NCBI GenBank assembly: GCA_022393335.1
Contig: JAJEKB010020985.1
Coordinates: forward strand, 124,001-188,000
DNA length: 64,000 bases
Direction of reading: 5' to 3'
Source of the DNA: Macrotrachela quadricornifera
Lineage: Eukaryota; Rotifera; Eurotatoria; Philodinida; Philodinidae
The notes under the pieces are model-generated. The model searched no databases and was not told where the DNA came from. It saw only the letters and a program-made list of their open reading frames with translations. The position numbers and the translations under genes are program-made. Shown here in pieces: positions 24,580-36,927 of this stretch. Positions within the stretch are counted from its first letter, which is position 1. Each line of letters opens with the position of its first letter.

Positions 24580-27037
24580 ATGAAAATAAATGTTGAAAAA
24601 AATGTATCTCTTCAACAATTAAATACATATCATCTTGAAATTATTGCACGTTATTTTATTACAATTAAAAATGAACAAGATTTATATGAAATTTTTAATG
24701 ATCAATATTTATTAAATATTGATCAAAAATTTGTATTAGGTAGTGGAAGTAATTTACTTTTTGTTGATAAATATTTTGATGGACTTATCATTCATATGTG
24801 TATTAAAGGTTTTACTATTATTAAAACTGAAGAAAATAATAATAAGATAATATTAAAAGTAGGTGCTGGAGAAAAATGGATGGATTTAATAAATTATACA
24901 ATAAAACATCAATATTATGGTCTTGAATATCTAGCAGGTATACCAGGTACTGTTGGTGCTGCACCAATTCAAAATATTGGTGCATATGGTGTAGAATTAA
25001 GTGATTTTTTTGTAGAATGTCAAGTATTTGATATTCAAAAGAAATGTTTTATTATATTTAATAAAGATGCATGTCATTTTGCTTATCGTACAAGTATATT
25101 CAAAAAGAATAATAATTATAATATGCGATATATAATAACATATGTAACTTTTGAATTATCAAAATCATCATCAGAAAATGATAAATTAGAAAGTATAAAT
25201 ATTGTAAATGAAATATTAAATCGTCGATCAATAAAATTACCTGATCCATGGTTAGATATTGGTAATGCTGGAAGTTTTTTTCTAAATCCAATAATAACAA
25301 TTGATCAATATGAAAAACTAAAAGAACAAGAACAAAATGATATTCCTCATTATTTATTAAAAAACAATAAAATAAAACTTTTAGCTGGTTGGCTTATTGA
25401 ACAATGTTATTGGAAAGGGAAATATTTAGGTACAGCTGGTACATGGCATTTACATGCTAATGTATTAGTTAATAATGGTTCAAAAAATGGTTATGATTTA
25501 TGGACATTAGCAAAAGAAATTCGTACAAGTGTAGAAAAACGTTTTTCTATACGATTAGAACCAGAAGTTAATGTTATTCGAATATTTAATCCAATACAAG
25601 TATATGTTATTATCTAATTAATTAAAAAAATTTCAAATTTTGTTTTTCTTTCTTCTATTATAGAATATAAAATCATCAAAAATAATTCTAAAAAAAAATC
25701 ATTTATGGAAAAATGAAAATATTAAAAAAACAATATATATTCCATCAGATAAAAATGTTAGTGTTCATATACTTTTTGCAGCAATTGGATTACGACGAAT
25801 TGTTTATTTTCAAGATGGTTTTTCGAATGATATTTGTCAAGATGTATTAAATATATTACAATGGATTGAGAAATATAATATTGCAAATCTTCATTTTTAT
25901 AATCAACAATCATTAACAATTATACCAAATGATTATAAATTAACAGATTTAACATCAGCATCATTTAGTCGAGCTAGTATTGATATAGCTGGAAATATTT
26001 TATTAACATATGGTATTGTTTGTTGTAATGAACTTGGTGGTTGTCAATTTACAAAACGACCAATTGATCTTCATATTAATTTATTGAAAGCACTTGGTGG
26101 TTATAGTGATGATGATAAAACATTTTATTTAAAAAAAAATTGGAATAATAGTAATGAAGAATTTGTATTTGATTGTCGAAATAAAAATGGGATATCAAGT
26201 GTTGGTGTAACTATACATGCTATTCTTAGTTGTTGTGCACTTCCAACTCATATTCAATGTAAATTAACTTATGTAGCATTTGAAATATCTGTACAAACAA
26301 TAATTACACTTGCAACACAATATCGTCCAATTATTGTAAATGATATAGAACGTATAATTATTTTTGAAAAAATAAATCAATATACAAATCATCCTCTTAT
26401 ACTTGAACATATACCAATTGATCAAAATTATTTATTTACCATTTGTTCACTTGCTGGAATATTTCAATTTAAACTTATAATTAATAATTTTGAATATGAT
26501 CAATGTATAACAGAATATTTAAAATCAATTATGTCTATTATTATCGATGATAATAATAATAATAATATTGCTTTAATTGATGGAACAACAAGTTTTATGA
26601 ATAATCAATATAATAAACATAAAATAATATGTGATATTTATCCAAATGGTTTACCAACAGATATTTCACCTATATTAACTGCTTTATTTATAGCTCGAAA
26701 TATTTCATTTGAACTTATTGATCGTATTTATGATATACGTAATACACAATGTAAAGAATTTAGTAAACTTGGTTATTATACGATTACAAATAATAATAAA
26801 ATAATATATAATGGAATTAAATATAATAAAAAAAAATGTGAAAATTTATTTGCTCATGATATACGTGCTGGTGTAGCAGTATTATTACTTGCTCTATACC
26901 ATGTTAATACAGAACAATGGAATGAAAATGAAGAAATTATTATATATCAATGTGAACAAATTCAACGAGGATATGGAAGTTTATTGTATAAAAAATTATG
27001 TGAATTTGGTTTTGATATTCAATTTATTCGTGAATAA
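24580..27037 (+). CDS. MurB-MurA fusion: UDP-MurNAc synthesis enzyme pair
   Basis: Two exons, 24580-25599 and 25664-27037, joined in phase 0 across a 64-nt GTATAT...TTATAG intron; 797 aa. Residues 1-340 are type I MurB (UDP-N-acetylenolpyruvoylglucosamine reductase): FAD loop LGSGSNLLF (53-61), GIPGTVGAAPIQNIGAYG (120-137), YRTSIFK with R170, GNAGSFF with S232, and LEPEV with E329. These equal E. coli R159, S229 and E325. Residues about 361-797 are MurA (UDP-GlcNAc enolpyruvyl transferase): K370-N371, R443, GGC with C467, R472, PTD with D673, R694 and R741 match E. coli K22-N23, R91, C115, R120, D305, R331 and R397. MurA then MurB turn UDP-GlcNAc plus PEP into UDP-MurNAc. Base use is as AT-rich as the neighbours. 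The bacterial origin is inferred. Confidence 0.93.
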
Positions 27038-28479
27038 TTATTAATTGCTATAGACAATTGAGCATTTGTTTAGAATTACAATGTAAAATATTTTTTCTCT
27101 TATACTGATTATAAAGTTGCAATTTGTATAATATATTTTTAAAGATAGATTTAAAAGCTATTTATATTGCACTTAATATTTTCTACTGAGTCTATAGAGG
27201 CATCATAAGAGTGATAAGTTTAATAAGTGTACATGAAGCATTTCATATTTAAACTGTTATAATGGATAAAGGCAGTAGGTTTTTATAAAAGCAATAGAAT
27301 AGCTATAATGTAGTCGTATGTGATAAATATAAATTCCAAGTATAACTATGGTTCGAAATCTTTTGTCTACTGTATATAATGTTATATATACAGATCAAAA
27401 AATATTTCCATCGTTTTTCAGGTTTTCGAACGAAATGTACTCAAATTATAGTCCCCTATCTATATCTAGTAATTTTGCATTTATTTGTCCTGACTTTTTT
27501 CTCGATTGCGTACGCGATATTGACGAACATCGATAAATAAATATAGATATTTGCCCAATTCTACATCGAATAGATACATTGTATATATCAACTTTGGTAG
27601 CCAACACCATTCCTTAGATTGTGCATACGGAATTTATGTGAAAAGGTTTTAAAAAGTTGAAGTGTTTCTAGGTTTGCTCAATATGCTGCTGATTACTGTA
27701 TCAAATGAAAGAAGATAGGCCTTTACATCTATGTGATACTTATTATAATTATTATAGCTCTGATAATAACGATACTGAGGAAAAAAATAAAAGTTTCAAA
27801 CAACAATGAAGGCACTACTATCTGAAATATTATTTAAATATATGTATAATGGATATAATAAAATACAATAATAATCTAAAATAAAAGCAATCATCTTTTC
27901 AATTTTACTTATATTTTTCAAAGATCGAATAATTATAGAACACAATGAAGTATCGAAGAAAAAAAAAACGAACTAAATAGTATCAAAAACTTTCTATTCT
28001 GTATTAAAGATAACTTATGATGTAGACATATCGTCTATTCATTCTCTTGCATTATTCTTGCAAAATTTCTTCGAATATTCATGTTTATATTCTATTCTCA
28101 TATTTGCATACTATTTCTTTAATTTATAAATATAAACTGATGGATAATACAGTGATGAAGAATTTCTAGCAATCTCAAATAATACTCAATATTTTCGATG
28201 TTTTACAACTTTCTTGATAAACAAAATATATAATCATATCGAAAAATATTTTTCTTTGAATATAAATGTACATTACCTATATCATTTATAGCTCATTTAA
28301 TGATGTTTATATGATTTCCAATTTTATTATAATTTAAAAGAAGATGTAACAAATCTTTATATTGGAATAAGGATATATATATGTATATTCATATCTTATA
28401 AATAATATCTGTTTGATATGTTTCAGAATTTAATACTATTATATTTTTCAAAAAAACTTCTTTATCACTTTTATCTTTA
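27038..28479. other. Intergenic region, no gene seen
   Basis: AT-rich DNA between two converging genes. The open frame at 27348-27536 shows no domain, splice context or coding bias. Presumably it holds the 3' UTRs of the MurB-MurA and fucosyltransferase genes. Confidence 0.45.
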
Positions 28480-29834
28480 TTAAACCATCAAAAATTGTTT
28501 TTCAGGTGTATAAAAAGGTATTGTTTTTCCAAGTACAAGTCTCATTTCATCAACTAATCGACACCAATTTGATGTTAATGTTCCAACATGTAAATCTGCA
28601 TTAGCTTCAATAAATAAATCAGTAAGAAATTCTAGTATAATTTTTTCACGTTGTTGATATGACATTCGAATTAATGATGAAAAAACAACGTTTCTTGTTA
28701 CTTCAATATGTAATAAATTATAATAACCTTGTTTTTCTTTATTTAATTCATTAAATTCCTTAAATACTTTTTCATCTTCAGAATTAATATAAACATTTGT
28801 TATATTTGCTCGTCGAGCATCAGTATCAAACAAATCAAAATATTGTTTAAGTGTATAAGCTTGAGACATTTCTTTAGTGTGAACTTTATCTGATCGACGT
28901 ACATATACAGCAATATATGGATGATGAAAATCAACTGAAGATGGTTTAAAATATTGATTAATAATATTTTGTACATAAGCTAATGTTTCAGGTTTATATC
29001 TCATTATATAAAATACTAATTGTGCACGATACCAATTAAAAGTTCGATTTTGAAATATAGGTGGATGAATTGGATTAGTCCAATAACCAAAATTAGCATC
29101 AATATAAATTGTCTTTCGACCATCGACTTTAGATGGAATGGAACAATTACTTATTGGAAGAAATAAACAATCAGGTGTGCCTAAATCACAATTTCCATAA
29201 AGCTAAAATAAAATGAATAATTAAGAAATTATTTAAATTTTATTTTTATAGTAATAATTTATCTTACCCAATATTCTGGTGTTTTGTATACAGCAATTCT
29301 ATTATCTGCTATTGCCATACCAAATGCCCAGACAATTTGATGAATAGTTGATCCAAAACCAGACCAAGCAAAATTATGAATTATAGCAAAACGTTTATTT
29401 GTACAATCCATTGGATGTTGATGTTTATAAAGCCATTTTTGTGCTTCTAATGTATTATCTATTGAATATTCATTCGTTGATGAATGATCACATGTATTCA
29501 TTTTATCAATTTTTGATACACCCGAATATTCAACAATACGACATGGTAAAAGATGTGCTAGACGAAAATGATTTTCATCGGCAAGACGCATTGACCAAAC
29601 ATGTGTTAAATTATGTTCAATAGAAAATGAATGTATAGTTTCTTGTTTGATAATAGATGCATTTTTTTTTGGTTTCATACCTAATCGGATTGTAAAATTT
29701 AATTCTTTTCGTATTTCATTAAAATTTGAATCAAGAAAAAAATCAAATATAAGAAAAAGAATGAATACAATTATAATAAGACGAATTTTGATAGATTTTA
29801 GTATTGGCGAATTAAGACGTTTTAAACGTGCCAT
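28480..29834 (-). CDS. Alpha-1,6-fucosyltransferase-like protein (GT23, FUT8-type)
   Basis: Two exons, 29834-29268 and 29202-28480, joined in phase 0; 429 aa. One transmembrane helix (about 17-34) follows a basic N-terminus, giving a type II Golgi protein. WSGFGSTIHQIVWAFGMAI (near 157-175) resembles the FUT8 CGFGCQLHH region. YIDANFGYW and IAVYVRRSDKV (286-296) match the conserved GDP-fucose site with its paired Arg (R291, R292). Motif-III-like residues (FIEANADLHVGTLTSNWCRLV) lie near the C-terminus. FUT8 adds core alpha-1,6-fucose to N-glycans. Vertebrate FUT8 is about 575 aa with a C-terminal SH3 domain; this protein stops right after the catalytic domain, and its N-terminal stem is shorter. 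Overall identity looks low, so acceptor specificity may differ. Confidence 0.78.
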
Positions 29835-32800
29835 AGTAAATGATAAATTAAATATCAGTTAAGTCGAATAAATCATTTAATTATTTCATTATAATTAACA
29901 TAATTTTTCAGATGATTACTTATTTATATCAATAATTATGTGAATATTTAATCTGAACAAAAAAGAAAGCATCAGATGTCAAAGATGAATAAATAAAATT
30001 TTAATAAAGATATACTTATATCAAGTCTTTTGACTATTTTTTTTTCTGAGGGTGATTCAACTGCATTGTATTATTATATATGTATGCTTTTACATGTTCT
30101 ATTATCTGTAAAATTTATATTCTATTCATACATTTTCAATGTATAATTCTCTGTTATCAACTTGTTGTGTTCATTGCCTTTTAGTTCTTTCGCTGGGGAA
30201 TATAAATAAATTGCTTCTAGTTTTGTTAGGTTGTAGAAATAAAGGATGTAATATTTTAGTGATTAAGCCTGACACTTCTTAATGTTTTAAAACTTTTTAC
30301 ATGCTTCAGAAAGTATCTAAAAGAGAAATATTTGTTTATATATCCTTCTGATCAAAATTAGCGACACACATGTGTTCTTCATACTATTATTATTTAATAC
30401 CAAATTTATATTACATTTACACCTTTTATCACTCAATCTACTGTTACGATTTTTAGGTTTACAAAACATAATTTATTAAGAATATTTTAAACTTATTTCA
30501 TATTCTAGTTCGTTGTTAAAATAGAGAAATCAATTGGAAATGAAAACATTTGTGATTCAATTGTCGTATCACGCACTAACTTTCATGGCAAGTTACAATA
30601 TAATATTCAAATGTTATCCATTATATAGTTCTCGGTGTCAATAACGGTTCTTATAAAGATAATTGGATGAATATAAATTTCTTAAATCATACTCGTAAGA
30701 AATGGTACAGAATATACTGCAGAAGGATTGTTCTATTTTAGAAATATTACTGTAATCTTTATTCAATAGTCTTTGCTTATTTTTAAAGATATTTAGAGGA
30801 TTTTTGTTAACCTACATCTGCATATACGATTATTATCTATTATTTTACTGCATGTATTATTATGTTGTATGAAAATTGATTGTATTACTAAAAACATATC
30901 TGAAACTATCATCCAAGATTTTAAACAAAACAACTACAACAACAACAAATAAAAATATGGTATAAATTTTTACTTTTCTTAAACAATAGTTTGAATGATA
31001 AAAAGTATATGTTCAATTTAATATAATATCAAATGATGATAGTATGAAGAATAAATTGAAAAAATTAGATATGCTCCGTTTATTTCAGTCACGAAAATAT
31101 ACCCTTATATACATACCACAAGTACATTTCAATTTATTTTTTAATACGACGAAGACAATAAAGAGAATATATGAATAGAAAAAAATTTTATCTTATTTTT
31201 ATACTATTCATACTATATTCTGATATATATATACTTTGAATAAAAGAGATAAAAATTCCGATGTTAATGTTTGCTAGATTATAATGTAAAGAATGCACCA
31301 GGGTATTGATGATGGAATTAGATTCCTTTTTTTGCTTCTGTAAGACGTCAGAACTTTAAAAAAAGGAAAGAAAAAGAAAAATACAAGAAAACGATTTTCT
31401 CTATTGAGATAAGTATTAGTCACACATTCTAAACAGACACTGCCATGACCTTTAATCTTTGGCAAGGAAACCAAAAACGCTCACACACACACACAAACTT
31501 TTGCTTATTTTTTGTTCTTTTTTTATTATACAAATACATCACTCAGTAGTTCTCATATAATAGAAAAAGGAATGAAAATATATGAGCGAGACACAGTATA
31601 ATTAATATTAAAGTACTCATAGTTTCTCACCAATATAATTATAATGTATGTTAGATCACGCTTATTAAAGATATCAAAGCGCTAAATAATAGAGAGTATA
31701 CACAATGTATCATCAAGAAAAGATAGTAGACAATATTCTGAATAAGGAAAGGCAAAAAATTTACTAATGAAATAAAACAATCGTAGGGCGTAAGAATGTG
31801 AAAAAAGGAAAGAAAAAAAAACCATCTATGCGATACATTTATGCTCTTTTTTTTTGATGTTAGAAAACTTCCACTCTAAAAGACATGGATTCGTGTCGAT
31901 TTATCAACTGTCGACTGCAAGCCTCACAAACAAAATGTTTAAAATCGCGATTGAAATGAATAAAAACAAAAATCTTCTCATTCGACTTCTATTCAATTTC
32001 ACTTAATTTGTGACCAGAAAAACGATATTTTTATTTTTACATATTATCTATTACACTTTAATGTTCATTTTCTATCAAAAGATTGATGCTTGTTTTCATG
32101 TTTCAGAGTTGTTTTTTTTATATTTAAAATAGAAAGTTCAATATCAAATACAACTTACAAATTAACTATGATCATAATAGTTTGTCCCCAACCGACTCAT
32201 ATAAATTGCTACAGTTTAATTAAACAGATATACAATATAGGCCATGATCAAATCACAACTGATTTGATACTCTATATCTCGATTAAATAAACGTCAAGAG
32301 CCCTTGAAACTTTTACAAAAGACGTCGACTAAGATACTTTACATTTTGCTCAAGTTTTATTACATTTCGAGCTTTGTCTAGATTTTATAAGCAAAACATC
32401 AGATGTAATGAAATCATCAAAAATAGAATTTGACATTCAGTTCCGTACGAAAAATTGAAGATTGTATTAAAAAAGTTTTCATCTTACTGCAGATAAATTA
32501 TTGTATAATTTTAATTTCTATTTTATAAAATTTGCTGTGAAACGTTCTATAAAAATTGTAAGAACAAGTCTTTATTGATTTGTTCTGACAGTATCTCTTA
32601 CATTCAAAATGAACAGGTTACATAATGATACTATGTCTCACCGTATTTTAGCATAGTAAAATTAGTTGAAAGATTTTTTTTCATTTTGCCATAGAAATTC
32701 GTCCATATGACTTGTATAAAGTTTTCGATAGCACATCTTCTGGAAAAAAATCAAGTTGTAGTCATTGACTCGAGTGGAGATATTTGCAAAATAGAAAAAG

Positions 32801-34593
32801 TCTTTATTATCGAATAGATAATGTCAATATTTTGATTTTTCCCAAAAGAAAATTTATTATGTATTTAGAATAATTCGATTAGCTTGATCGAATAAACGCT
32901 TATTAATTATATTGATTCAAATTATTAAAATGAAAGTATATTAATCTTTGCGAAGTCTAATCTACTACAAATACGATTTGAAGAAAAGCAAGAAATTAAT
33001 TTTTTCTTTTATTTAAAAAATTATTTTATAAAGTATAAATGTATTGTCTTGATGATGATGATGATGTAGATGATAAAAATTTGTGAAGTTGATAATTAGT
33101 TGTTTGACGAATGATATTTGCCTACGTGCATGATTTACATTTTGTAAATTAACAGGTCATTTTCGATTACAAGCTTTGGCTTTCAGATATAATGTTCAAT
33201 TTTTAGTTTAGTAGTTTTAGGAGCAGATAGTATTTTTATCGAAAATATGAAATACAGTTGAAATTATTGGAAATGGTCCACGCTGGCATGACCGATCAGT
33301 ATAATCATCCATACGAATTAAGTGTGCAGGTATACTAGCTAATTTTGAATTTTAGTAAATTTAACTGTACTGTTAATAGAAAGTTTATTGTATATTGACA
33401 TTAATAATTTTGCATCACTAAATATAATGAAATTTTGCTTATCATGTGCCATAACTATAACACTTTCATTAGATAAAAATCTTTTATGATTACCTAGCTG
33501 AATATGGTTATAAATCTAAATTAATAACTTTTTTTGGGACATCAATTGAGAGGACAAGACGAAGTATTGGCACCTAAATTTCGAAGATAATTTAAATAAA
33601 TTTGTTTCTTATCATTAAAAAAACTGTCAATATTTTTATCTATATTAGTTTGAATAAAAAAAGTAAGATTCAGAGTTGAAACTAATACTGAACCGACTAG
33701 TTACCAGCCCGGTTGAAAATTCAAAATCGATCAGTTTCCACCAATTTTTTCAGTCTTTAGGGTACTGAAGTTAGCCTATTTTATTCTTTTTTATCGATTA
33801 TCATACTTTTAATGGTCCAGAACTAAGAGGTCAAGAGTGTTGTAATGGTAAACTTCTGGTGTTATCAAAAATTTCAGCTTTGAATTTTGAGCCCACATTT
33901 TCTTTGCATAAAATGATGACTTTGGATCATGCTGAATATAGTGATTAGGGTTCAGAAACTTTAGTAAGACTTTAGAATCGATACTTTGTCTAAACGAAAG
34001 GCTTCATCTCGAAAATTTGAGCTTAGTCCTAGATTGCTTTTAAACGACTGTCAAAAAAACTCTCAATAGTTAGTAGTTTTCAGTTCATGCTTTCCTTACA
34101 AAATTATTATGGGAGAGATCATACTATGATAAAAGTTACGTCATCTATTAGCCTAATGCAACTATGAAAATATTTAGTTATTAAGAAACTTAAAATTGTG
34201 TAGCATAATATTAAAATCGAACTTATTAACTTGTTTTATTTTCACATCGATAGTAACAATCTCACACAAACGGCAAAGGCTTTTAGTGCTTCTAAATAAT
34301 ATAACTTCAAAAAAAAAGGAAACGTCAAAGTTATCATTTTTGTTTGTAAGAATGTATCGTGCTCGAGATTAAATCGAGTCTTTCATCTAAGTCACAATTA
34401 GTCAGTCAGTTTTTTTTTCAGAGAGAAAAAGGCAATTACCCTACGATCTTAGAATGGACTAAAAATAGACAATGGCATGTAATATCAGTAAACTATTTTA
34501 GTTTTATCGATGTAATAAATTATTTCTTATAATACATTTTCTATTCAAATATTTTATTTCTTTTTGAAACAAAAAAAAACAAAAATTATCTAA
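29835..34593. other. Long intergenic region, no gene seen
   Basis: About 4.8 kb. Open frames at 31274-31474 and 32090-32290 have no recognisable content. Visible features are a short CA microsatellite (31482-31495) and a GATGAT run (about 33054-33066). A stretch at 33260-33330 reads open for about 25 codons before a GTATAC site, but no partner exon is evident. Confidence 0.4.
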
Positions 34594-36927
34594 TTACAAT
34601 TTCTTTTTTACTAGATCAAGGTTTTTTCTATACCACTGAAGTTGAGGATGAGACGATGGTAATGAACGTTCTCCAATATCTACAGCACGTTCACAATATG
34701 AAAGCGCTTTTGAGTATTCGCTCAAGCTGGAATACACTCCACTGATATTGTTGTAGGACATAGCCAAATTAGGATGATTCGGTGGAAGAATTTTTTCACT
34801 AATTTCAAGGTCTTTCTCGTAATAGAAAAGTCCTTTCGAATACTCGCCCATATTATTATACACCCAACCGATGTTGTTGTAGGACGTAGCCAAGTCAGGA
34901 TGATTTGGAGGAAGTGATCGTTGTTTAATTTCAAGAGATTTTTCATGAGATGAAAGAGCTTTCAAGTATTCACCCATCATGGCATATACATTACCGATGT
35001 TGTTATGGCATATAGCTAAATCAGGATGATTTTGAGGTAATGATTGCTGTTGAATTTCAAGTGTCTTATTATAAAACATTACGGCTTTCGCATATTCACC
35101 CATATTGCAATATACCATACCGATATTGTTGTAGGATTTAGCTAGACTAGGATGATTCAAAGGGAGTGATTGTTGTTTAATTTCAAGGGCTTTTTCATAA
35201 GATGAAAGTGCTTTCGAATGCTCGCCCATATTTCGAAACACTATACCGATGTTGTTGTGTGACACAGCTAAACTTGGATGATTTGAAGGAAGTAATTGTT
35301 GTCGAATTTCAAGGGCTTTTTTGTGAGACGAGAGTGCTCTCGAGTATTCACCAACGTTGTAATATGCAGAACCAATGTTATTGTAGGATTTAGCCAAATC
35401 AAGATGGTTTGAAGGAAGTGAATGTTGTCGAAGTTCGAGTGATTTTTCATAGAATGTAATTGCCTCTTTGTATTCTCCTCTATCACTTTTAGCCTCACCA
35501 AGTTTATTATAAATGTGCCCTTTCTCCTTCTCATCAGTTGTGTGATTAAGCATGACTTCATAAACTTGTTGAGCTTTGTCAGGTTGACCCATTTTAAGTA
35601 GTAATTCACCCATTTGATCCCACCCTGTTAATCCTTTGATCTCTTCTCGAATATAATCAGTTAGTACATGAAGATCTTTATCATTTTCATTAATAAGTGT
35701 CAAGTCTACTTGGAAGAGTCTATTATTTTCACTTATTGGTTCGATATCATGAATCCGAAAAATGGTGTTCATTGAGAAGAGAATTTTGTTTTCTTCTGGA
35801 TAGCAGCTGATATTCTTTATGGAAGCGAAGGGTGTTGATGATTTAGAAGGATCAATTGTCATGGCGAACAAAATCTTGACTAGATCGGAATTTATTTCAG
35901 CTTGACGAGCAAAGTTGAGAGATATTTGGCGATTGTTACTAGCATATAAAAATGTATTAAAGGACATGAATCCATTCTTTGCTTTCGTCATTCGTTCGAA
36001 ATCTATTTTGGACATGGTTTGATAATGATAAACCGTGAAGATTTCTTTGGTGTAGTGTTCATTTAATTGCTCTAAATGTAATTGTTCGATGCAATGATGA
36101 AAATCAGCAATAAAAAAACCCATTTTAATGATGTTGTCCATATTCATTGTTTGTAGCGCACGATTGAGTATTGGATATAGAAAACATTCATCGGTATACC
36201 ACCAAATCGGTGGTTTATCATAGTATTCTCTTTTGAATTTATTCATATTGTTCAAGTCAACTCCATTCTCCGCAAAAGTGTGACAACAACAATCAATAAG
36301 TTGTTTGACATGTTCTTGATCAAATTTGATTGTTAATAAGATTTCCTTGAGAATTTGTGTATATATAAATGAACAGTTCAGTTGGTCAAATTTTTTTTTG
36401 GACAAATCGCTACCTGTGATCATGAAACTAACGGGTGTGAAACTTGGTTCATATTGCTGCGAGGCTTGTTTGAGAGCTTCACATACTGATGCGATTTCTG
36501 TAAATACACCCTTGATTTTGAACCGGTCCTTGGTCCATTGTTCATGCCATGTTTCATTGTTATCAAAAATAAAGATTGAATCCACTTGGGACATATCATG
36601 AACGCGACGCACACTATCTTGATTAAGTGAACTTGCAATGATAATACATGCTTTATTGTTGTTCATATTGCTGATGAATTCGATGCATCGATCAACATCC
36701 GTAAATGCATTGATGGTGTTAACAACAAGTTGTAATTGAGCAATCATATTTCGATAATCAATGTGATCATCTTCATCAACCTTATTGTTCAACCAAATTA
36801 GAAGGACATTTTGCACCAATTTAATGCTGAGTCGTCGCGGCCTAACTATATCTTTTGAGGAAGCAGATGTTTGCTCTCCTGTTTCTTCACTAGGAGACTT
36901 GTCAATTATTGATTGTGTTTTAACCAT
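34594..36927 (-). CDS. ADP-ribosyltransferase-fold domain plus kinesin-light-chain-type TPR repeats
   Basis: Single exon, 777 aa. Residues about 35-170 form a divergent alpha/beta N-terminal region. Residues about 180-400 resemble the arginine-specific ART domain: a VYHYQTM strand (299-305), SFNTFLYAS (322-330), NRQISLNFA, and PEENKILFSMNTIFRI (377-391). Active family members use an R-S-E-x-E triad. Here the Arg place is His (H301) and the second Glu of E-x-E is Lys (K381), so catalysis is doubtful. From about 440 to the end come 7-8 TPR units of 42 residues with the SLP-x-NHP-x-LA-x-SYNNIG consensus seen in kinesin light chains and in bdelloid ART-TPR proteins. The TPRs likely bind partners. 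No signal peptide or membrane segment. Confidence 0.8.
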   Translation of the reverse strand: MVKTQSIIDKSPSEETGEQTSASSKDIVRPRRLSIKLVQNVLLIWLNNKVDEDDHIDYRNMIAQLQLVVNTINAFTDVDRCIEFISNMNNNKACIIIASSLNQDSVRRVHDMSQVDSIFIFDNNETWHEQWTKDRFKIKGVFTEIASVCEALKQASQQYEPSFTPVSFMITGSDLSKKKFDQLNCSFIYTQILKEILLTIKFDQEHVKQLIDCCCHTFAENGVDLNNMNKFKREYYDKPPIWWYTDECFLYPILNRALQTMNMDNIIKMGFFIADFHHCIEQLHLEQLNEHYTKEIFTVYHYQTMSKIDFERMTKAKNGFMSFNTFLYASNNRQISLNFARQAEINSDLVKILFAMTIDPSKSSTPFASIKNISCYPEENKILFSMNTIFRIHDIEPISENNRLFQVDLTLINENDKDLHVLTDYIREEIKGLTGWDQMGELLLKMGQPDKAQQVYEVMLNHTTDEKEKGHIYNKLGEAKSDRGEYKEAITFYEKSLELRQHSLPSNHLDLAKSYNNIGSAYYNVGEYSRALSSHKKALEIRQQLLPSNHPSLAVSHNNIGIVFRNMGEHSKALSSYEKALEIKQQSLPLNHPSLAKSYNNIGMVYCNMGEYAKAVMFYNKTLEIQQQSLPQNHPDLAICHNNIGNVYAMMGEYLKALSSHEKSLEIKQRSLPPNHPDLATSYNNIGWVYNNMGEYSKGLFYYEKDLEISEKILPPNHPNLAMSYNNISGVYSSLSEYSKALSYCERAVDIGERSLPSSHPQLQWYRKNLDLVKKKL
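34640..35500 (-). repeat. 126-bp tandem repeat encoding TPR units
   Basis: The TPR part of the gene is a direct tandem array with a 126-bp period (42 codons), about six to seven copies. Words such as TCAGGATGATT and ACCGATGTTGTTG (as read on the plus strand) recur once per unit. High similarity between units suggests recent duplication or gene conversion, so copy number may differ between alleles. Confidence 0.75.

Noticed and set aside
33260..33330. Short open stretch ending at a GTATAC site
   Set aside because: About 25 codons only, and I could not find a partner exon in either direction.
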